Shown in pieces: positions 53,313-64,000 of a stretch of 64,000 bases of DNA. The stretch comes from Blastopirellula marina (lineage in GTDB: Bacteria; Planctomycetota; Planctomycetia; Pirellulales; Pirellulaceae). The stretch's first letter is position 1, and each line of letters starts with the position of its first letter. Below the pieces are notes generated by a model. The model saw nothing but the letters and a program-made list of their open reading frames with translations, had not been told where the DNA came from and ran no database searches. A program made the position numbers and the translations under genes. Location: positions 124,001-188,000 of the forward strand of contig NZ_PUIA01000016.1 in the NCBI RefSeq assembly GCF_002967715.1, read 5' to 3'.

Positions 53313-56300
53313 ATGAATCTTATCCGTCCAATCTTGATTCCGTGTTTGCTACTGGCGACATGGAGCTTGCCTTTTGCGATCGCGGAAGAGCCCGCTGCGA
53401 GTTGGGAATTTGGGACTGAAGAGGAGACGCCGCTTAGATCTGTGGGCGGAGTCCATCGCGACGTACCCGGCCCCAGGCCGCCGAGTTTTCCCGACTTTGC
53501 TGTCAATAACACGGCTGTTGAATTTGATGGCAGTGGAGCGAGATTCGTTTTCTCCGACCCCGGTAAGCTCAGTCCATTCGATTTCACCAACGGCGATGAA
53601 ATTACCCTGGAGGCGTGGGTTAATATCCGTGAACTGGGTGAGGGGGATAACACCTATGTGATTGGCAAAGGGAGAACGAATCGAGCAGGCTTTGCACGTG
53701 ACAATCAGAACTGGGCTCTTCGTATTCGACGTCTTGATGGCAAGGCATGCGTGAGTTTCCTGTTCGCTACCCCAAGCACCACGGGAGACCAAAAGCATTG
53801 GCATCGCTGGACATCACGCGAAGGGTTTGTCCCTCGCAGTGGTTGGCATCATGTCGCGGCAACTTATCGATTTGGCGAGCCTAAGAGCGTTGGTACATGG
53901 ATCGACGGGCAGAAGGTCGACGGCTTCTGGGATATGGGTGGTCCGACAGAGGACGCTCCCGTTGTCGACGATGATGAAATCTGGATTGGTTCCTCGATGG
54001 GAGGTGCATCGACGGCGAGCTTCCGAGGTGGGCTCGACTCGATTGCCATTCATCGCGAGATTCTTAGTGACGAAACGATCCAGAAGCGTTTTCGCTACGA
54101 GGGCAAGCGAACGATTATCGGTCCGGCACCAGAAACCATGCCTGCTCTCGGTTATATCGCTCCGAACGAGATTCAAGTCACATTTCATGAGGACTTTCCT
54201 GCCCATGATCGCTGGCTGATGACGGACGAGAGCTTCCCGGAAGTTGCCGCACGATGGACTGGCAAGTCGTTCTTGCTTGACCAGCTTCCCCTGAAATATG
54301 ACGATTGGGGAATTCGTACGGCCTGGAAGGCACCAGTTGTTATACGGATGGCAGGCAACGTGATGCTACCGCAAGGCGACCACACGCTGCTTCTGCGGGC
54401 CCGAAGTATGTCGCGGGTATGGGTCGACGGTAAACTGATTGCGAAAACCGAACCTCTTTCGGGTTCTCCCGATGGCGAAGAGCCGATTACGCCTGTAGCA
54501 GAGCCGCCTGCACCGGGGCATCGAGCGAAGTGGCATCGTTGCCAGGAAGTGAAAGAGCGTATTTCCATTGAGAAATCAGGCCCTGTTCGCGTGGTCGTGG
54601 AAGCAATCGCCGGTGGCAAGCGTTTCCGAGCTGAGCCTGGCGAACTGACGGTGGCTATCAGCACCGACGGCGAAGAGACCTTCTCGGTATTGCGACCGTT
54701 AAATCTTGCGAGTGATCCGCTGCCTTTGATCGACGCCGCTGTCGAAGCAGAGCTTGATCAAATTTCAGCGTCCATGACAAAACTCAATGACCACACTCGC
54801 CATGTCGCAGCAGCGATTGAAGATCAACGCTGGACGCAGCGTCACAAGATGGGACGAGACTGGGTAGCCTCATATCCGCAGCCAAGCGTTCCGAAAACTT
54901 TGCCAGCTATAAAGCACCCGGTGGATGCGTTTATCGTCGCTCGACTCGATGAAGTCAAAGCAGCTAGAAGTGATTCGCCCATGGCCGAATCGGATCATTT
55001 TCATTCGAAGGTGTTACCCATTCTTCGTAGTGAGTGTTTTCGCTGTCATGGCGATAAAGACAAAGGTGGTCTTTCGCTGAACGACCGTGAGCTGGCCGTG
55101 ATGGGAGGTTTCTCAGGCGAGCCAGCTATTTCGCCAGGCGATCCGCATGCCAGCGCGATGATCACGCGGATGCGAAGTAAGGACGAAGAGACGAGGATGC
55201 CACCAACTGGCAAGCCTGTTTCGGAAGAGAAGATCCAGATTATCGAGAAGTGGATTGCCGATGGAGCGAAGTGGCCACAGCCGTCACTCGCTGCAGACCG
55301 TACGACACGTTCCCCGATCGTGAATGACGCTACATTCATCCGGCGAGCTTTTCTCGATACGGTTGGTGTCGTCCCTTCTGAGGCCGACGTGACTGCGTTC
55401 TTAAACGACGAATCTCCTGATAAACGCGAAAAGCTGATCGATCAGTTGCTCGCCGACCCGCGTTGGGCGGATCACTGGGTCAGCTACTGGCAGGATCTTC
55501 TTGCGGAAAATCCGACGATGATCAACGCGACACTCAATGCGACGGGACCGTTTCGCTGGTTCCTGTACGACTCGCTTGTCGATGACAAGGGAGTCGATCG
55601 AATGGTCACCGAATTGATGATGATGCGTGGTAGTGCACCGGAAGGGGGTAGTGCTGGTTTTGCTCAGGCAGCCCAGAATGACTCTCCATTCGCAGCCAAG
55701 GGACATGTCGTAGCGAGCGCGTTTCTAGGAGTCGAGATGCAATGTGCTCGCTGTCACGACTCTCCCTATCATTCCACGACCCAGCGTGATCTGTACTCGC
55801 TTGCGGCCATGTTTGCTCGGAAATCGGTGACGGTGCCTACGTCGAGTACCGTGCCTCCAGGGTTTTTTGAGGCCAAAGAGCGAGAGTCTTTGATTAAGGT
55901 AACCTTGAAGCCAGGGGAACCCGTGACACCGACTTGGCCTTTCGCAAAACTGACAGGGGCAGATGACGACGAGCAGTTGTGGAGTTTGATGCAAAACAAG
56001 GACGATAGCCGCGAGAAACTAGCGACGTTAATCACGGCCCCGCAGAACACACGTTTCGCACAGGTGATTACCAATCGCGTATGGCGTCGCCTGATCGGTG
56101 CCGGCATTGTCGAACTTCCGCAAGACTGGGAAGGGAATCCGCCAAGTCATCCAGAACTGCTCGAGTGGTTGGCGAAAGAACTCGTTGCAAACGACTATGA
56201 CATTAAACACCTGGTTAAGGTGATCATGACGTCGGATCTGTATCAGCAAGAGGCGATTGGCGAAAATCTGAGTGCTGAACCTGCCCAGCGGCTGTTCAAT

Positions 56301-57035
56301 GCACCAGAGCGTCGCCGGATGACGGCCGAGCAAATTGTCGACTCGCTATACGTTGCAACGGGACAAGATATGGATGTCGAAACGATGACGATCGATCCTG
56401 ACGGTCGTCGTGCGGCAAGTAGCCGGAACAACTTTGGGACGCCGCATCGCAGTTGGATGTTCGTGAGCCTCTCCAACGAGCGAGATCGACCGAGCCTGAC
56501 ATTTCCCTATGCTGCCATGGTTGCGGAAATGCTTACGGCGTTTGGATGGTCGGCCGATCGCCAGGCACCCAAGACCGATCGTGAAACCGATCCGAATATT
56601 CGGCAACCGGCCGTCATGGCAAATAGCAACTTGACAATCAACTTGACAAAAGCATCTAACCATTCGGTTTTGGCTGACTTGGCGGTGGATGCCAAATCGG
56701 TTGATGCTTTGATCGATTCCATCTTTCTTCGGCTATTGAGTCGATATCCTACGGATGAGGAACGTTTGTTATTTAATGAACGCCTATCCGAAGGCTTTGA
56801 AGACCGACTGGTTCCCGCAAGTGAGATCGTTCAACCAGAACCACGGGAGCGTTTGCCCCAAGTTACATGGTCGAATCATTTGCGATCGGAAGCGAACACG
56901 ATTCAGCAGGAGCATGCCCAGCGTGTTCGCCAGGGTCCACCTGCTGATCCGCGTCTTAAATCGGACTGGCGCATGCGTTACGAAGACTTCGTGTGGAGTG
57001 TCGTCAATCTTAAAGAATTTGTATGGATGCCCTAG
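53313..57035 (+). CDS. LamG-DUF1549-DUF1553 haem-motif protein
   Basis: The 1240-residue secreted protein begins with a signal peptide (about 1-22), a LamG/concanavalin-like domain (about 50-250; Glu-Ala-Trp-Val-Asn and Trp-His-His-Val-Ala-Ala-Thr-Tyr), and a PA14-like or sheet-rich region (about 280-460). It continues with a cytochrome motif CFRCH at 575-579, DUF1549 (about 670-850, [10 protein letters not shown]) and DUF1553 to the end. The glycan-binding N-terminus suggests a polysaccharide target. An AGGAAGG ribosome site precedes the ATG. The DUF1501 partner follows 64 bases downstream. Confidence 0.87.
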   Translation: MNLIRPILIPCLLLATWSLPFAIAEEPAASWEFGTEEETPLRSVGGVHRDVPGPRPPSFPDFAVNNTAVEFDGSGARFVFSDPGKLSPFDFTNGDEITLEAWVNIRELGEGDNTYVIGKGRTNRAGFARDNQNWALRIRRLDGKACVSFLFATPSTTGDQKHWHRWTSREGFVPRSGWHHVAATYRFGEPKSVGTWIDGQKVDGFWDMGGPTEDAPVVDDDEIWIGSSMGGASTASFRGGLDSIAIHREILSDETIQKRFRYEGKRTIIGPAPETMPALGYIAPNEIQVTFHEDFPAHDRWLMTDESFPEVAARWTGKSFLLDQLPLKYDDWGIRTAWKAPVVIRMAGNVMLPQGDHTLLLRARSMSRVWVDGKLIAKTEPLSGSPDGEEPITPVAEPPAPGHRAKWHRCQEVKERISIEKSGPVRVVVEAIAGGKRFRAEPGELTVAISTDGEETFSVLRPLNLASDPLPLIDAAVEAELDQISASMTKLNDHTRHVAAAIEDQRWTQRHKMGRDWVASYPQPSVPKTLPAIKHPVDAFIVARLDEVKAARSDSPMAESDHFHSKVLPILRSECFRCHGDKDKGGLSLNDRELAVMGGFSGEPAISPGDPHASAMITRMRSKDEETRMPPTGKPVSEEKIQIIEKWIADGAKWPQPSLAADRTTRSPIVNDATFIRRAFLDTVGVVPSEADVTAFLNDESPDKREKLIDQLLADPRWADHWVSYWQDLLAENPTMINATLNATGPFRWFLYDSLVDDKGVDRMVTELMMMRGSAPEGGSAGFAQAAQNDSPFAAKGHVVASAFLGVEMQCARCHDSPYHSTTQRDLYSLAAMFARKSVTVPTSSTVPPGFFEAKERESLIKVTLKPGEPVTPTWPFAKLTGADDDEQLWSLMQNKDDSREKLATLITAPQNTRFAQVITNRVWRRLIGAGIVELPQDWEGNPPSHPELLEWLAKELVANDYDIKHLVKVIMTSDLYQQEAIGENLSAEPAQRLFNAPERRRMTAEQIVDSLYVATGQDMDVETMTIDPDGRRAASSRNNFGTPHRSWMFVSLSNERDRPSLTFPYAAMVAEMLTAFGWSADRQAPKTDRETDPNIRQPAVMANSNLTINLTKASNHSVLADLAVDAKSVDALIDSIFLRLLSRYPTDEERLLFNERLSEGFEDRLVPASEIVQPEPRERLPQVTWSNHLRSEANTIQQEHAQRVRQGPPADPRLKSDWRMRYEDFVWSVVNLKEFVWMP

Positions 57036-57099
57036 AGCAGTTGATGACTCACGAGTTCTTTCAAAGAGAAATACCAAATCCGCTATAAGGATATATAGA

Positions 57100-58386
57100 A
57101 TGAATATCTCAGCATTAAACCGACGCGAATTCCTGGCGACTAGTGCCGCAGCTGCGAGCATGGCAGCAACACCGGCATGGGCTTCGTTGGATGGTCCACG
57201 TATTCAAGGTCAGGCCGAGCACGTGATTTCGATCTGGCTTGGTGGAGGGATGGGGCAAATCGACACGTTTGATCCTAAACGTAAAGGTGATCCCAGTCAG
57301 AAGAAGGCCGGCTCGTACTACGATTCGATTCCTACTGCCGTAGACGGCGTAGAATTGTGCGAGCATCTACCCAAGGTGGCGTCGATCATGGACCGTATCA
57401 CGGCGGTTCGTACCGTGAATCATTCAGTGATCGACGAGCATGCCGCGGCTACAAACTGGATGCATGTTGGTCGGCCTGTCAGCGGCACGGTCGTGTATCC
57501 TTCGCTAGGCTCAATTATCGCGCACGAGCGGGGAGCCGTTTCCGATGCGGCACCACCGTACGTACTGATAGGATACCCAAATAGTTCGCGGGGCCCCGGT
57601 TTCTTGGGAGCACAGCATAGCTATCTTTATCTCACCGAGACAGGACGCGGACCGGCTGGCCTTTCTCGTCCCGATGCGATCACGCCTGAGCGACAGTTGC
57701 GCCGCGAGAAGTATCTGACGTCTCTGCGTGACGTGCAGCCAGAAACAAGAGATGCGCGCCTGCGCGACTACGAAGCCGCAGCTGAATTGAGCCTTCGCCT
57801 GAGTGGGCCGGAGTTCATGAAGAGCTTTGCTCTGGATAGCGAGTCGGCCGAACTGCGGGAAAGCTATGGTGGTGAATTCGGTCAACGTTGCCTTCTTGCC
57901 CGTCGACTTGTTCAGCGAGGAGTGCGTTTTATTGAAGTGTCTCACAACCTGAATTTCCTGAACGGGGCGGGGTGGGACGTTCATAATCGAGGTATTCTTG
58001 ATCAGCATAAGCTGATTCGCGAAATGGACGATGCCGTCGCGGCACTGATTCTCGACTTGGAGAACCAGAAGTTGCTTGATAAAACGCTCGTTGTCATTAC
58101 GACTGAGTTTGGTCGGCCACCGCAATTCGATGGTGGCGGCGGACGCGGGCATCAAAGCTCGGCATTCACTTGCGTGCTGGCCGGCGGTGGTTTGAAGCAT
58201 CAAGGCGCGTACGGAGTGACGGATGAGCTTTCGCAGAAGATCGTTTCCGACCCGGTCTCGGTGCCGGACTTCTTTGCGACAATTCACGCTTCGCTGGGAA
58301 TCGACTACGCAAAGTCCCTTTACGACGGAGACAGGCCCGTGCCGATTACGGACGGTGGGAAGCCGATTGCCGCGTTGTTTGGGTAG
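57100..58386 (+). CDS. DUF1501 secreted protein
   Basis: The 428-residue product has a twin-arginine-like leader (Asn-Arg-Arg-Glu-Phe-Leu-Ala followed by an Ala-rich stretch ending Ala-Trp-Ala) and DUF1501 motifs: [15 protein letters not shown], [10 protein letters not shown] and Thr-Thr-Glu-Phe-Gly-Arg. I chose the ATG at 57100. It completes the gene set started by the sigma factor at 49443. A terminator follows. Confidence 0.88.
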   Translation: MNISALNRREFLATSAAAASMAATPAWASLDGPRIQGQAEHVISIWLGGGMGQIDTFDPKRKGDPSQKKAGSYYDSIPTAVDGVELCEHLPKVASIMDRITAVRTVNHSVIDEHAAATNWMHVGRPVSGTVVYPSLGSIIAHERGAVSDAAPPYVLIGYPNSSRGPGFLGAQHSYLYLTETGRGPAGLSRPDAITPERQLRREKYLTSLRDVQPETRDARLRDYEAAAELSLRLSGPEFMKSFALDSESAELRESYGGEFGQRCLLARRLVQRGVRFIEVSHNLNFLNGAGWDVHNRGILDQHKLIREMDDAVAALILDLENQKLLDKTLVVITTEFGRPPQFDGGGGRGHQSSAFTCVLAGGGLKHQGAYGVTDELSQKIVSDPVSVPDFFATIHASLGIDYAKSLYDGDRPVPITDGGKPIAALFG

Positions 58387-58418
58387 TCGATGCTATTCTC
58401 GCAGCGATTCCGAAAGAT

Positions 58419-58449
58419 AAGCCCAGGTTTTTAGAGCCTGGGCTTTTTA
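58419..58449 (+). terminator. Rho-independent terminator
   Basis: A 9-bp stem AAGCCCAGG / CCTGGGCTT with a 9-base T-rich loop is followed by a short T-run. It ends the DUF1501 transcript and precedes the hydrolase gene. Confidence 0.8.
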
Positions 58450-58527
58450 TTGGTTGGCTCGCAAACGTTGTCGGGCGCAATTAGACTAAAGAGCCCTCTG
58501 AAAACCTACCTCAACGGAGTTGTCCTC

Positions 58528-59808
58528 ATGAAATCTGCGTTTGCCGCGTTGGCACTCATTCTGGTCGCATTCATACCCACGGTCACATCGGCTGAACCTA
58601 CCTATCACACTGTTCCAGCAGAGTTAGTAAAGCCTCGTGATGGATTGGGCAATGTGCAAAAAAAGCTGGAATCTGGCGAGACCGTTCGCGTTGCCTATCT
58701 CGGAGGATCGATTACGGCAGCCAATGGGTGGCGAGTCAAGACGACTACCTGGTTGAAAGAAAAGTACCCTACGGCAACGATCGAGGAGATCCATGCGGCA
58801 ATCGGCGGTACTGGCAGCGACTTGGGGGTCTTTCGTTTAGAGCGAGATGCCCTGCAATACAAACCAGACCTCTTGTTTGTTGAATTTGCCGTGAATGATG
58901 GTGGTGCCTCGCCGGACCGGATCTGGAAGGCCATGGAAGGGATCGTTCGTCAGACCTGGGCAGCAAATCCGAAGACCGATATCTGCTTTGTCTATACCTT
59001 TCGGGTTAATTACGAGGAGCCACTACGTAAAGGTGAATGTCCTCAGGCAGCGTCAGCCATGGAATTGTTAGCCGATCACTATGGGATTCCATCGGTTAAC
59101 TTCGCGAAGAAGATAGTGGAGCTGGAATCGGACGGCAAACTCACGTTTCAAAGCGATGAGCCTGAAGAAGACAAGATCCAATTCTCTAAAGATGGTGTAC
59201 ATCCCTTAGATGCTGGTCACGAACTCTATACCGAAGTGCTCGCCGACGCGATCCAGCAGATGGCCACAGATGCCCATCCTGCAGATCACCAGGCCAAGCT
59301 AAAGACCTCGTTTGTCGAAGATCACTGGCAAGCCGCCAAGATGGTGCCGATTCAACCGGACATGCTTAGCGGAAACTGGAAGGCACTGCCTGAAGAGGCC
59401 CAGCTTCAGAAGTCGTTTGGCAAACGTATGGGCCAGATTTACGAAGCGACCGAGCCTGGCAGCAAGCTGACCTTCCGTTTTAAAGGCTCTTCCGCCAAGT
59501 TGTACGACTTGCTTGGCCCCGATGGTGGGCAGGTCATTATTTCGGTCGATGGCAAACTTCGCGAAAAGCCTGTGCCTCGGTTTGACAGCTATTGCACGTA
59601 TCACCGAATTGCGACGCTTTCCCTGGCAGGCGATGTCGACCCAGAGACTGTTCATGAGGTAACGATCGAGGTGCACCCCGATCAACCGGATCGGCAGCCG
59701 GTTGCGTTCCGTTTGAAGAATCCGGAGGAAGAGTTAAAGGCACCCAAGTATCAGGGGACCAACGTCCGCGCGAGTCAGATCCTTGTGCTGGGCGATATTG
59801 TTCCTTAA
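58528..59808 (+). CDS. Secreted SGNH/GDSL-type hydrolase
   Basis: The 426-residue protein has a signal peptide (about 1-22, ending Thr-Ser-Ala) and an SGNH hydrolase domain: the nucleophile Ser in Gly-Gly-Ser-Ile-Thr near residue 55, a conserved Gly-Gly-Thr-Gly-Ser, Asn in Val-Asn-Asp-Gly-Gly and the Asp-X-X-His pair in Asp-Gly-Val-His-Pro. Such enzymes are esterases, often acting on acetylated polysaccharides. A C-terminal beta-rich region (about 290-426) may bind a substrate. I chose the ATG at 58528, with GGAG upstream. Confidence 0.85.
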   Translation: MKSAFAALALILVAFIPTVTSAEPTYHTVPAELVKPRDGLGNVQKKLESGETVRVAYLGGSITAANGWRVKTTTWLKEKYPTATIEEIHAAIGGTGSDLGVFRLERDALQYKPDLLFVEFAVNDGGASPDRIWKAMEGIVRQTWAANPKTDICFVYTFRVNYEEPLRKGECPQAASAMELLADHYGIPSVNFAKKIVELESDGKLTFQSDEPEEDKIQFSKDGVHPLDAGHELYTEVLADAIQQMATDAHPADHQAKLKTSFVEDHWQAAKMVPIQPDMLSGNWKALPEEAQLQKSFGKRMGQIYEATEPGSKLTFRFKGSSAKLYDLLGPDGGQVIISVDGKLREKPVPRFDSYCTYHRIATLSLAGDVDPETVHEVTIEVHPDQPDRQPVAFRLKNPEEELKAPKYQGTNVRASQILVLGDIVP

Positions 59809-59829
59809 GGCTTTGGATGAGTCTATAAA

Positions 59830-59866
59830 AAACGCCGCTGAGAGGATGTTCCTCTCAGCGGCGTTT
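59830..59866. terminator. Bidirectional terminator
   Basis: A 16-bp perfect stem (59830-59845 with 59851-59866, ending in A and T runs) and a 5-base loop separate the convergent hydrolase and efflux pump genes. Confidence 0.85.
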
Positions 59867-59881
59867 CGCATTTAGGCTGGC

Positions 59882-62800
59882 TTACGATTTAGAAGTTGAC
59901 TCGTCCGGATGAATCGGAGACAGGCCTTCCTTCTGCAAGAACTTCATCACAACATAGAAGAAAACAGGCGTAAAGATCAGGCCGAACCCGGTTACTCCCA
60001 GCATGCCGCTGAATACGGCGACGCCAAGTGCATAGCGCATTTCAGCCCCGGCTCCCTGCCCCCAGAGCAATGGTGCTACGCCCAGGATAAAGGCAAAACT
60101 GGTCATGACGATTGGACGCAAGCGGACGATACAAGCTTGAACGGTGGCTTCCAGCAGTGGCTTGTCCTCCTTCTCCATCAAGTCTTTAGCGAACTCAACT
60201 ACGAGAATCGCGTTCTTGCATGCTAATCCGACTAACACAACAAAGCCGATCTGCACGAAGATGTTAAGAGCCATGTGTGCGATTATCACACCAGTTAATG
60301 CAGCAAGCACGCACATGGGCACTACCAGGATGATCGTGACCGGCAGTTCCCAGCTTTCGTAAAGTGCGGCCAGGATCAAGTAAACCAAGATCACGGCACC
60401 AATCAGTGCCGAGATCGGATTCTGCAACACATCTTTGAAGGATTGAAACTGGCTGGCTTGTTCCTGCAAGAACGAGATTTCTGTCCATTCGGCTTCCATT
60501 GAAGCAGGCAGCTCTTGAGCGGCAAGGTCATTCATCATCGTAAGAACTTCGCCGGTACTGACGATCGGTACGTTGACACCGTTGATGGCTGCAGCAGGAA
60601 AATTGTTATAGCGATTGATAAACATCGGTCCGGTGCTGTCTTCAATGGTGCAAAGAGTACCTAAAGGAACCATTTCTCCGGTCACACTCTTCACTTTGAA
60701 CTGCCGGACTGTTTCGGCACTGACGCGAAATTCTGAGTCGGCCTGAACGTTTACTTGCCACGTTCGCCCAAAGCGATTGAAGTCGTTGACATAGTATCCA
60801 CCCATGTAGACTTGAAGCGCGTCGAAGACGGCGTCAAGCTCAACCCCCATGCTCTTACACTTCTCGCGATCAATGTCGACGAACAGTTGTGGTGTATTCG
60901 CGCGGAAAGTGCTGAATGCTACGACGATGCCGCGTTGTTCCAAAGCTAGATTGGCCAGCCGATCTGCTTGGGCTTGCAGCACCGCATAGCCATTGTCTCC
61001 ACGGTCTTCGACCATCAATTTGAAGCCGCCAGCATTGCCCAAACCATTGATAGGTGGGGCTTCGAAGACCGATACTCGCGCCTCTTGGATCTCGCTAAAC
61101 CTTTTTCGGAGTTCCGTCGCGATATACTCGGACGTGGTTTCTTTGCTGGTTCGTTCCGAGAAAGGGGCTAGGGAAAAGAAGCCTCCGCCAAGATTGGAAC
61201 TGACCGCGTTTTGTACAAAGGACTGTCCCGATACGTCGACCACGTGGGCGATGCCAGGGGTTTCCATGGCAATCTTCTCGACTAGGGTCATGACCTTATC
61301 GGTTCGTTCTCGCGATGCAGAATCAGGAAGTTGAACATCGAAGACGAGGTAGCCTTGGTCCTGGACTGGAATGAAGCCTGCCGGCACCATGTTGAAACCG
61401 TAGCCAGTAAGTCCAATCAGCCCAACGTAAACAACGATAGCCACCGCACTGATACGCAGCAGTGAAGCAATTCCCCGACCGTAGAGATTAGTTGCCCAGT
61501 CAAACGCCCGGTTAAAGACACCGAAAACGGCCGCCAAGGCACGATTTACCGTGTGGGAAAGCAGATAACCAACGACGGTGCCAGGGACGAAGATCGCGGC
61601 CTGCATCCATAAGGCCATTCCCTTTTCGCCATGTGCAGCGGAACCGCCAAGGAAAGTGCTTCCTAGCCAAACAAACAGGACACCTCCCAGCGCGGCAATG
61701 CCCCACCAAGGGAGCGCTTCGCGATGCTTTGTGTGGTATTCGCCTGGCTTCGGATCGCGGAAGATCGACGTCGCTCGCGCCGGAGTCATGGTCATCGCGT
61801 TCATGGCCGAAATCAACATGGCGGCTGCGATGGTCAAGGCAAACTGCCGGAAGAACTGCCCGGTGACCCCTCCCAAAAATGCGCTGGGAAAGAAAACGCT
61901 GCTGAGCACAAGCGTGATGGCAATGATTGGTCCTGTGATCTCTTCCATCGCGTGAATGGTAGCGTCGCGTACCTTATAGCCCATGCCGATCCATCGCTCA
62001 ATGTTTTCAAGCACCACGATGGCATCATCCACAACAATGCCAATGGCAAGCACCAATCCGAACAGGGTCAGGTTATTGAGCGTAAAGCCCATCATGGCCA
62101 TGATCGCGAACGTACCGATGAGCGAAACGCCCACATCGATCAGCGGTAGCATCACGGCTTTCCAGTCCTGCAGAAAGAAGAGTACGACGATGGCAACCAG
62201 GATGATGGCATCACGTAGGGTTTTGAAGACCTCTTCGACCGACTGTTCAATGAACGGTGTGGTATCGTAGCCGATCTCATACTTCAAACCAGGTGGAAAC
62301 CTTTCTTTTAATTCTTCCATCTTGCGTTTCACTCGCTCCCCCACATCAAGTGCATTGGAGCCGGGCAATTGGAAGATACCGATACCGGCAGAAGGCTTTT
62401 GGTCGAAACGACAGATCGTATTTAAGTTTTTGGCACCCAGTTCTACGCGCCCAATGTCGCGAATTCGTGTGATTTGGCCATCGCTACCTGTTTTAACAAC
62501 GATGTCCTCGAATTGCTCTGGTGTTCTCAATCGTCCTAGGGTTGTCATCGTCAACTGCATTTCCTGTCCAGGAGGAACAGGCGGCTGGCCGATTTGTCCG
62601 GCGGCAACCTGGACATTCTGTTCCTTCAGGGAAGCAACCACTTCTCCCGCGGACATGCTGCGTGATGCCAACGCATTGGGATTGAGCCAGACTCGCATGC
62701 TGTAATCTTGCTGGCCAAGAATCCCCACGTCGCCAACTCCATCGAGGCTGGCTAGTTGATCGCGGATTTGAATCGTTGCGTAGTTGCTCAGGTAAAGATT

Positions 62801-63271
62801 ATCCAGCAGCGGCTCGCCGGTTTTAGGATCGTCGTCTGAGAAGAGATTCACCGCGAGCAAGATATTAGGAGACTTCTTCTTTGTGGTCACCCCAGTTGCT
62901 TTGACCACGTCGGGTAAAAGAGGCGTGGCTTGAGCGACGCGGTTCTGGACCAGGACCTGGGCCATGTCCAGATCGGTTCCCAGGGCGAATGTGACGGTTA
63001 ACGTGTAGCTTCCATCACTGGCCGACTGAGACGACATGTATAGTGCGTCTTCGACACCGACGACCTGTTGTTCAATTGGAGCTGCCACTGTTTCAGCGAC
63101 GACATCCGCACTCGCGCCAGGGTATTGGCACGTTACAGAGACAGTCGGCGGGGCGATTTCGGGATATTGAGCAATTGGCAATATCCATACGCAGATCGTG
63201 CCTGCCAAGACGATGATAATGGAGATAACCCAGGCAAAGATGGGGCGGTCGATGAAAAAGCGAGCCAGCAC
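59882..63271 (-). CDS. RND efflux pump inner-membrane transporter (AcrB family)
   Basis: The 1129-residue protein begins MLARFFIDRPIFAWVISI, the HAE1/AcrB-type start. It has twelve expected transmembrane helices, with the proton-relay residues in TM4 (Val-Val-Asp-Asp-Ala-Ile-Val-Val-Leu-Glu-Asn-Ile-Glu) and the TM10 Lys in Gly-Leu-Ala-Cys-Lys-Asn-Ala-Ile. It is about 80 residues longer than AcrB. The extra length is an insert after TM6 (about 510-580) that includes two additional hydrophobic stretches. It should export drugs or lipophilic molecules with the adaptor encoded 65 bases upstream. An outer-membrane channel gene is not in the window. Confidence 0.92.
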   Translation of the reverse strand: MLARFFIDRPIFAWVISIIIVLAGTICVWILPIAQYPEIAPPTVSVTCQYPGASADVVAETVAAPIEQQVVGVEDALYMSSQSASDGSYTLTVTFALGTDLDMAQVLVQNRVAQATPLLPDVVKATGVTTKKKSPNILLAVNLFSDDDPKTGEPLLDNLYLSNYATIQIRDQLASLDGVGDVGILGQQDYSMRVWLNPNALASRSMSAGEVVASLKEQNVQVAAGQIGQPPVPPGQEMQLTMTTLGRLRTPEQFEDIVVKTGSDGQITRIRDIGRVELGAKNLNTICRFDQKPSAGIGIFQLPGSNALDVGERVKRKMEELKERFPPGLKYEIGYDTTPFIEQSVEEVFKTLRDAIILVAIVVLFFLQDWKAVMLPLIDVGVSLIGTFAIMAMMGFTLNNLTLFGLVLAIGIVVDDAIVVLENIERWIGMGYKVRDATIHAMEEITGPIIAITLVLSSVFFPSAFLGGVTGQFFRQFALTIAAAMLISAMNAMTMTPARATSIFRDPKPGEYHTKHREALPWWGIAALGGVLFVWLGSTFLGGSAAHGEKGMALWMQAAIFVPGTVVGYLLSHTVNRALAAVFGVFNRAFDWATNLYGRGIASLLRISAVAIVVYVGLIGLTGYGFNMVPAGFIPVQDQGYLVFDVQLPDSASRERTDKVMTLVEKIAMETPGIAHVVDVSGQSFVQNAVSSNLGGGFFSLAPFSERTSKETTSEYIATELRKRFSEIQEARVSVFEAPPINGLGNAGGFKLMVEDRGDNGYAVLQAQADRLANLALEQRGIVVAFSTFRANTPQLFVDIDREKCKSMGVELDAVFDALQVYMGGYYVNDFNRFGRTWQVNVQADSEFRVSAETVRQFKVKSVTGEMVPLGTLCTIEDSTGPMFINRYNNFPAAAINGVNVPIVSTGEVLTMMNDLAAQELPASMEAEWTEISFLQEQASQFQSFKDVLQNPISALIGAVILVYLILAALYESWELPVTIILVVPMCVLAALTGVIIAHMALNIFVQIGFVVLVGLACKNAILVVEFAKDLMEKEDKPLLEATVQACIVRLRPIVMTSFAFILGVAPLLWGQGAGAEMRYALGVAVFSGMLGVTGFGLIFTPVFFYVVMKFLQKEGLSPIHPDESTSKS

Positions 63272-63335
63272 GTTGCAATCTTTCGTCGGTGTTATTTGGC
63301 GATCAAACGAATGAATTTGAAGTAATTTTTAAGAG

Positions 63336-64000
63336 CTACCGGGCACTGGATGGGGATGGCTGGTTCGTCTGATTGTCAGGTTGCTGCTGCGGCGGATTGG
63401 GCATCGGGCTATCGTTTGAACTTACGGAACGAAGTACGGTGCGATTGATCGGAGGAGGCTCTGGCATGGTCGTTTCCTGCGGCTTAACCGGTTTGCCTGG
63501 TCGTACTAACAGTAATCCATTGACAATGACTTTCTCCCCTTCAGAAAGCCCCTTTTGAATAACACGTAGTGGCCCCTGCTTGGTTCCCAGTTGAACGCTA
63601 CGGCGCTCGGCGGTACCATCTTTGCCCAGTACGTATACATATCGATCACTCTGATCGGCACCGATCGAGCCCTCGGGAACTAGCACGGCATCGTAAGGGG
63701 CTTTGGCGGCAACCTTGATTCGTACGAAAAAACCTGGGCGGAGCATACCGGCAGCGTTCGGAATAACAGCTCGAACCGTCAGCGTACCAGAGCCTGCGTT
63801 GACTTGATTCGAGCCGAAATCTATCGTGCCAAGTTCTGGGTATTCCGAGCCATCAGCAAGATAAACTTGGACCGGAATTTTCAGATCACGTAGTGAGCCA
63901 TGAATGCGCGAACTGGATTCAGAGTCGTGCCGATGCATGTAGCTCAACAAAGCGAGTTCGTCGACGTCGAAATAGGCATAGACGGGGTCGATGGAAACGA
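63336..64000 (-). CDS. RND efflux periplasmic adaptor, C-terminal part
   Basis: The frame continues off the right edge, so the N-terminus with its lipoyl and coiled-coil domains is missing. The 221 residues present show Val-Ser-Ile-Asp-Pro-Val-Tyr-Ala-Tyr-Phe-Asp-Val-Asp-Glu, the beta-barrel motif of HlyD/AcrA-type adaptors, then Gly-Thr-Leu-Thr-Val-Arg-Ala and Leu-Arg-Pro-Gly-Phe-Phe-Val-Arg. A proline- and glutamine-rich tail of about 50 residues ends the protein. It precedes the transporter gene on the same strand. Confidence 0.9.
   Translation of the reverse strand, partial: VSIDPVYAYFDVDELALLSYMHRHDSESSSRIHGSLRDLKIPVQVYLADGSEYPELGTIDFGSNQVNAGSGTLTVRAVIPNAAGMLRPGFFVRIKVAAKAPYDAVLVPEGSIGADQSDRYVYVLGKDGTAERRSVQLGTKQGPLRVIQKGLSEGEKVIVNGLLLVRPGKPVKPQETTMPEPPPINRTVLRSVSSNDSPMPNPPQQQPDNQTNQPSPSSAR

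Overview
The window reads as chromosomal DNA of a planctomycete, most likely order Pirellulales (a Blastopirellula/Bremerella/Rhodopirellula-type bacterium). This is inferred from gene families: several paired DUF1549/DUF1553 and DUF1501 proteins with N-terminal haem-binding motifs, a DUF1592/DUF1552 pair, DUF1559 proteins with type-IV-pilin-like N-termini, and an ECF sigma factor next to a FecR-like membrane protein. Base composition looks moderate in GC. No rRNA, CRISPR array, transposase or integrase was found.

Layout. 1-108 is the start of a secreted protein running off the left edge. 533-7301 is a Tad (tight adherence) secretion/pilus operon: TadZ, TadA, TadB, TadC, two TadE-like minor pilins and a TadG-like protein, mostly overlapping by a few bases. 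The pilin, prepilin peptidase and secretin genes are not in the window. 7498-11252 is a DUF1592/DUF1552 pair. 11259-16935 (minus) is a two-component signalling block with two hybrid kinases. 17184-23573 holds a small lipoprotein, a DUF1559 protein, a GntR/LacI-type regulator and, divergently, a two-module sialidase translationally coupled to an N-acetylneuraminate lyase-like aldolase.

23926-27131 is the most unusual part: 22 tRNA genes plus one tRNA-like element on one strand, interrupted by one protein gene of unknown function (25991-26791). Only one of the tRNAs encodes CCA. In all the others the discriminator base is followed by C and then T or CT. The set includes rare anticodons (Ile UAU, Arg GCG) and several non-canonical folds. 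It resembles the tRNA arrays known from phages and integrative elements.

27137-38234 is again typical planctomycete material: a beta-propeller di-haem cytochrome, a small secreted protein, and two DUF1549/1553 + DUF1501 modules. 38501-48817 is a surface-glycan locus: a glycosyltransferase, an apparently complete pseudaminic acid pathway (pseB, pseC, pseF, pseG, pseH, pseI), an unknown protein that could be a transferase, and a Wzm/Wzt ABC exporter whose ATPase has a C-terminal glycan-binding-type extension. 49443-58386 is a likely co-regulated series: ECF sigma factor, FecR-like protein, DUF1559 protein, small lipoprotein, LamG + DUF1549/1553 protein, DUF1501 protein. 58528-59808 is an SGNH hydrolase. 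59882-64000 (minus) is an RND efflux pump with its adaptor, which runs off the right edge.

Taken together the genes suggest an aquatic, surface-associated heterotroph that makes adhesive pili, decorates its surface with a nonulosonic acid, scavenges sialic acids and carries several secreted enzyme modules probably used on complex glycans.
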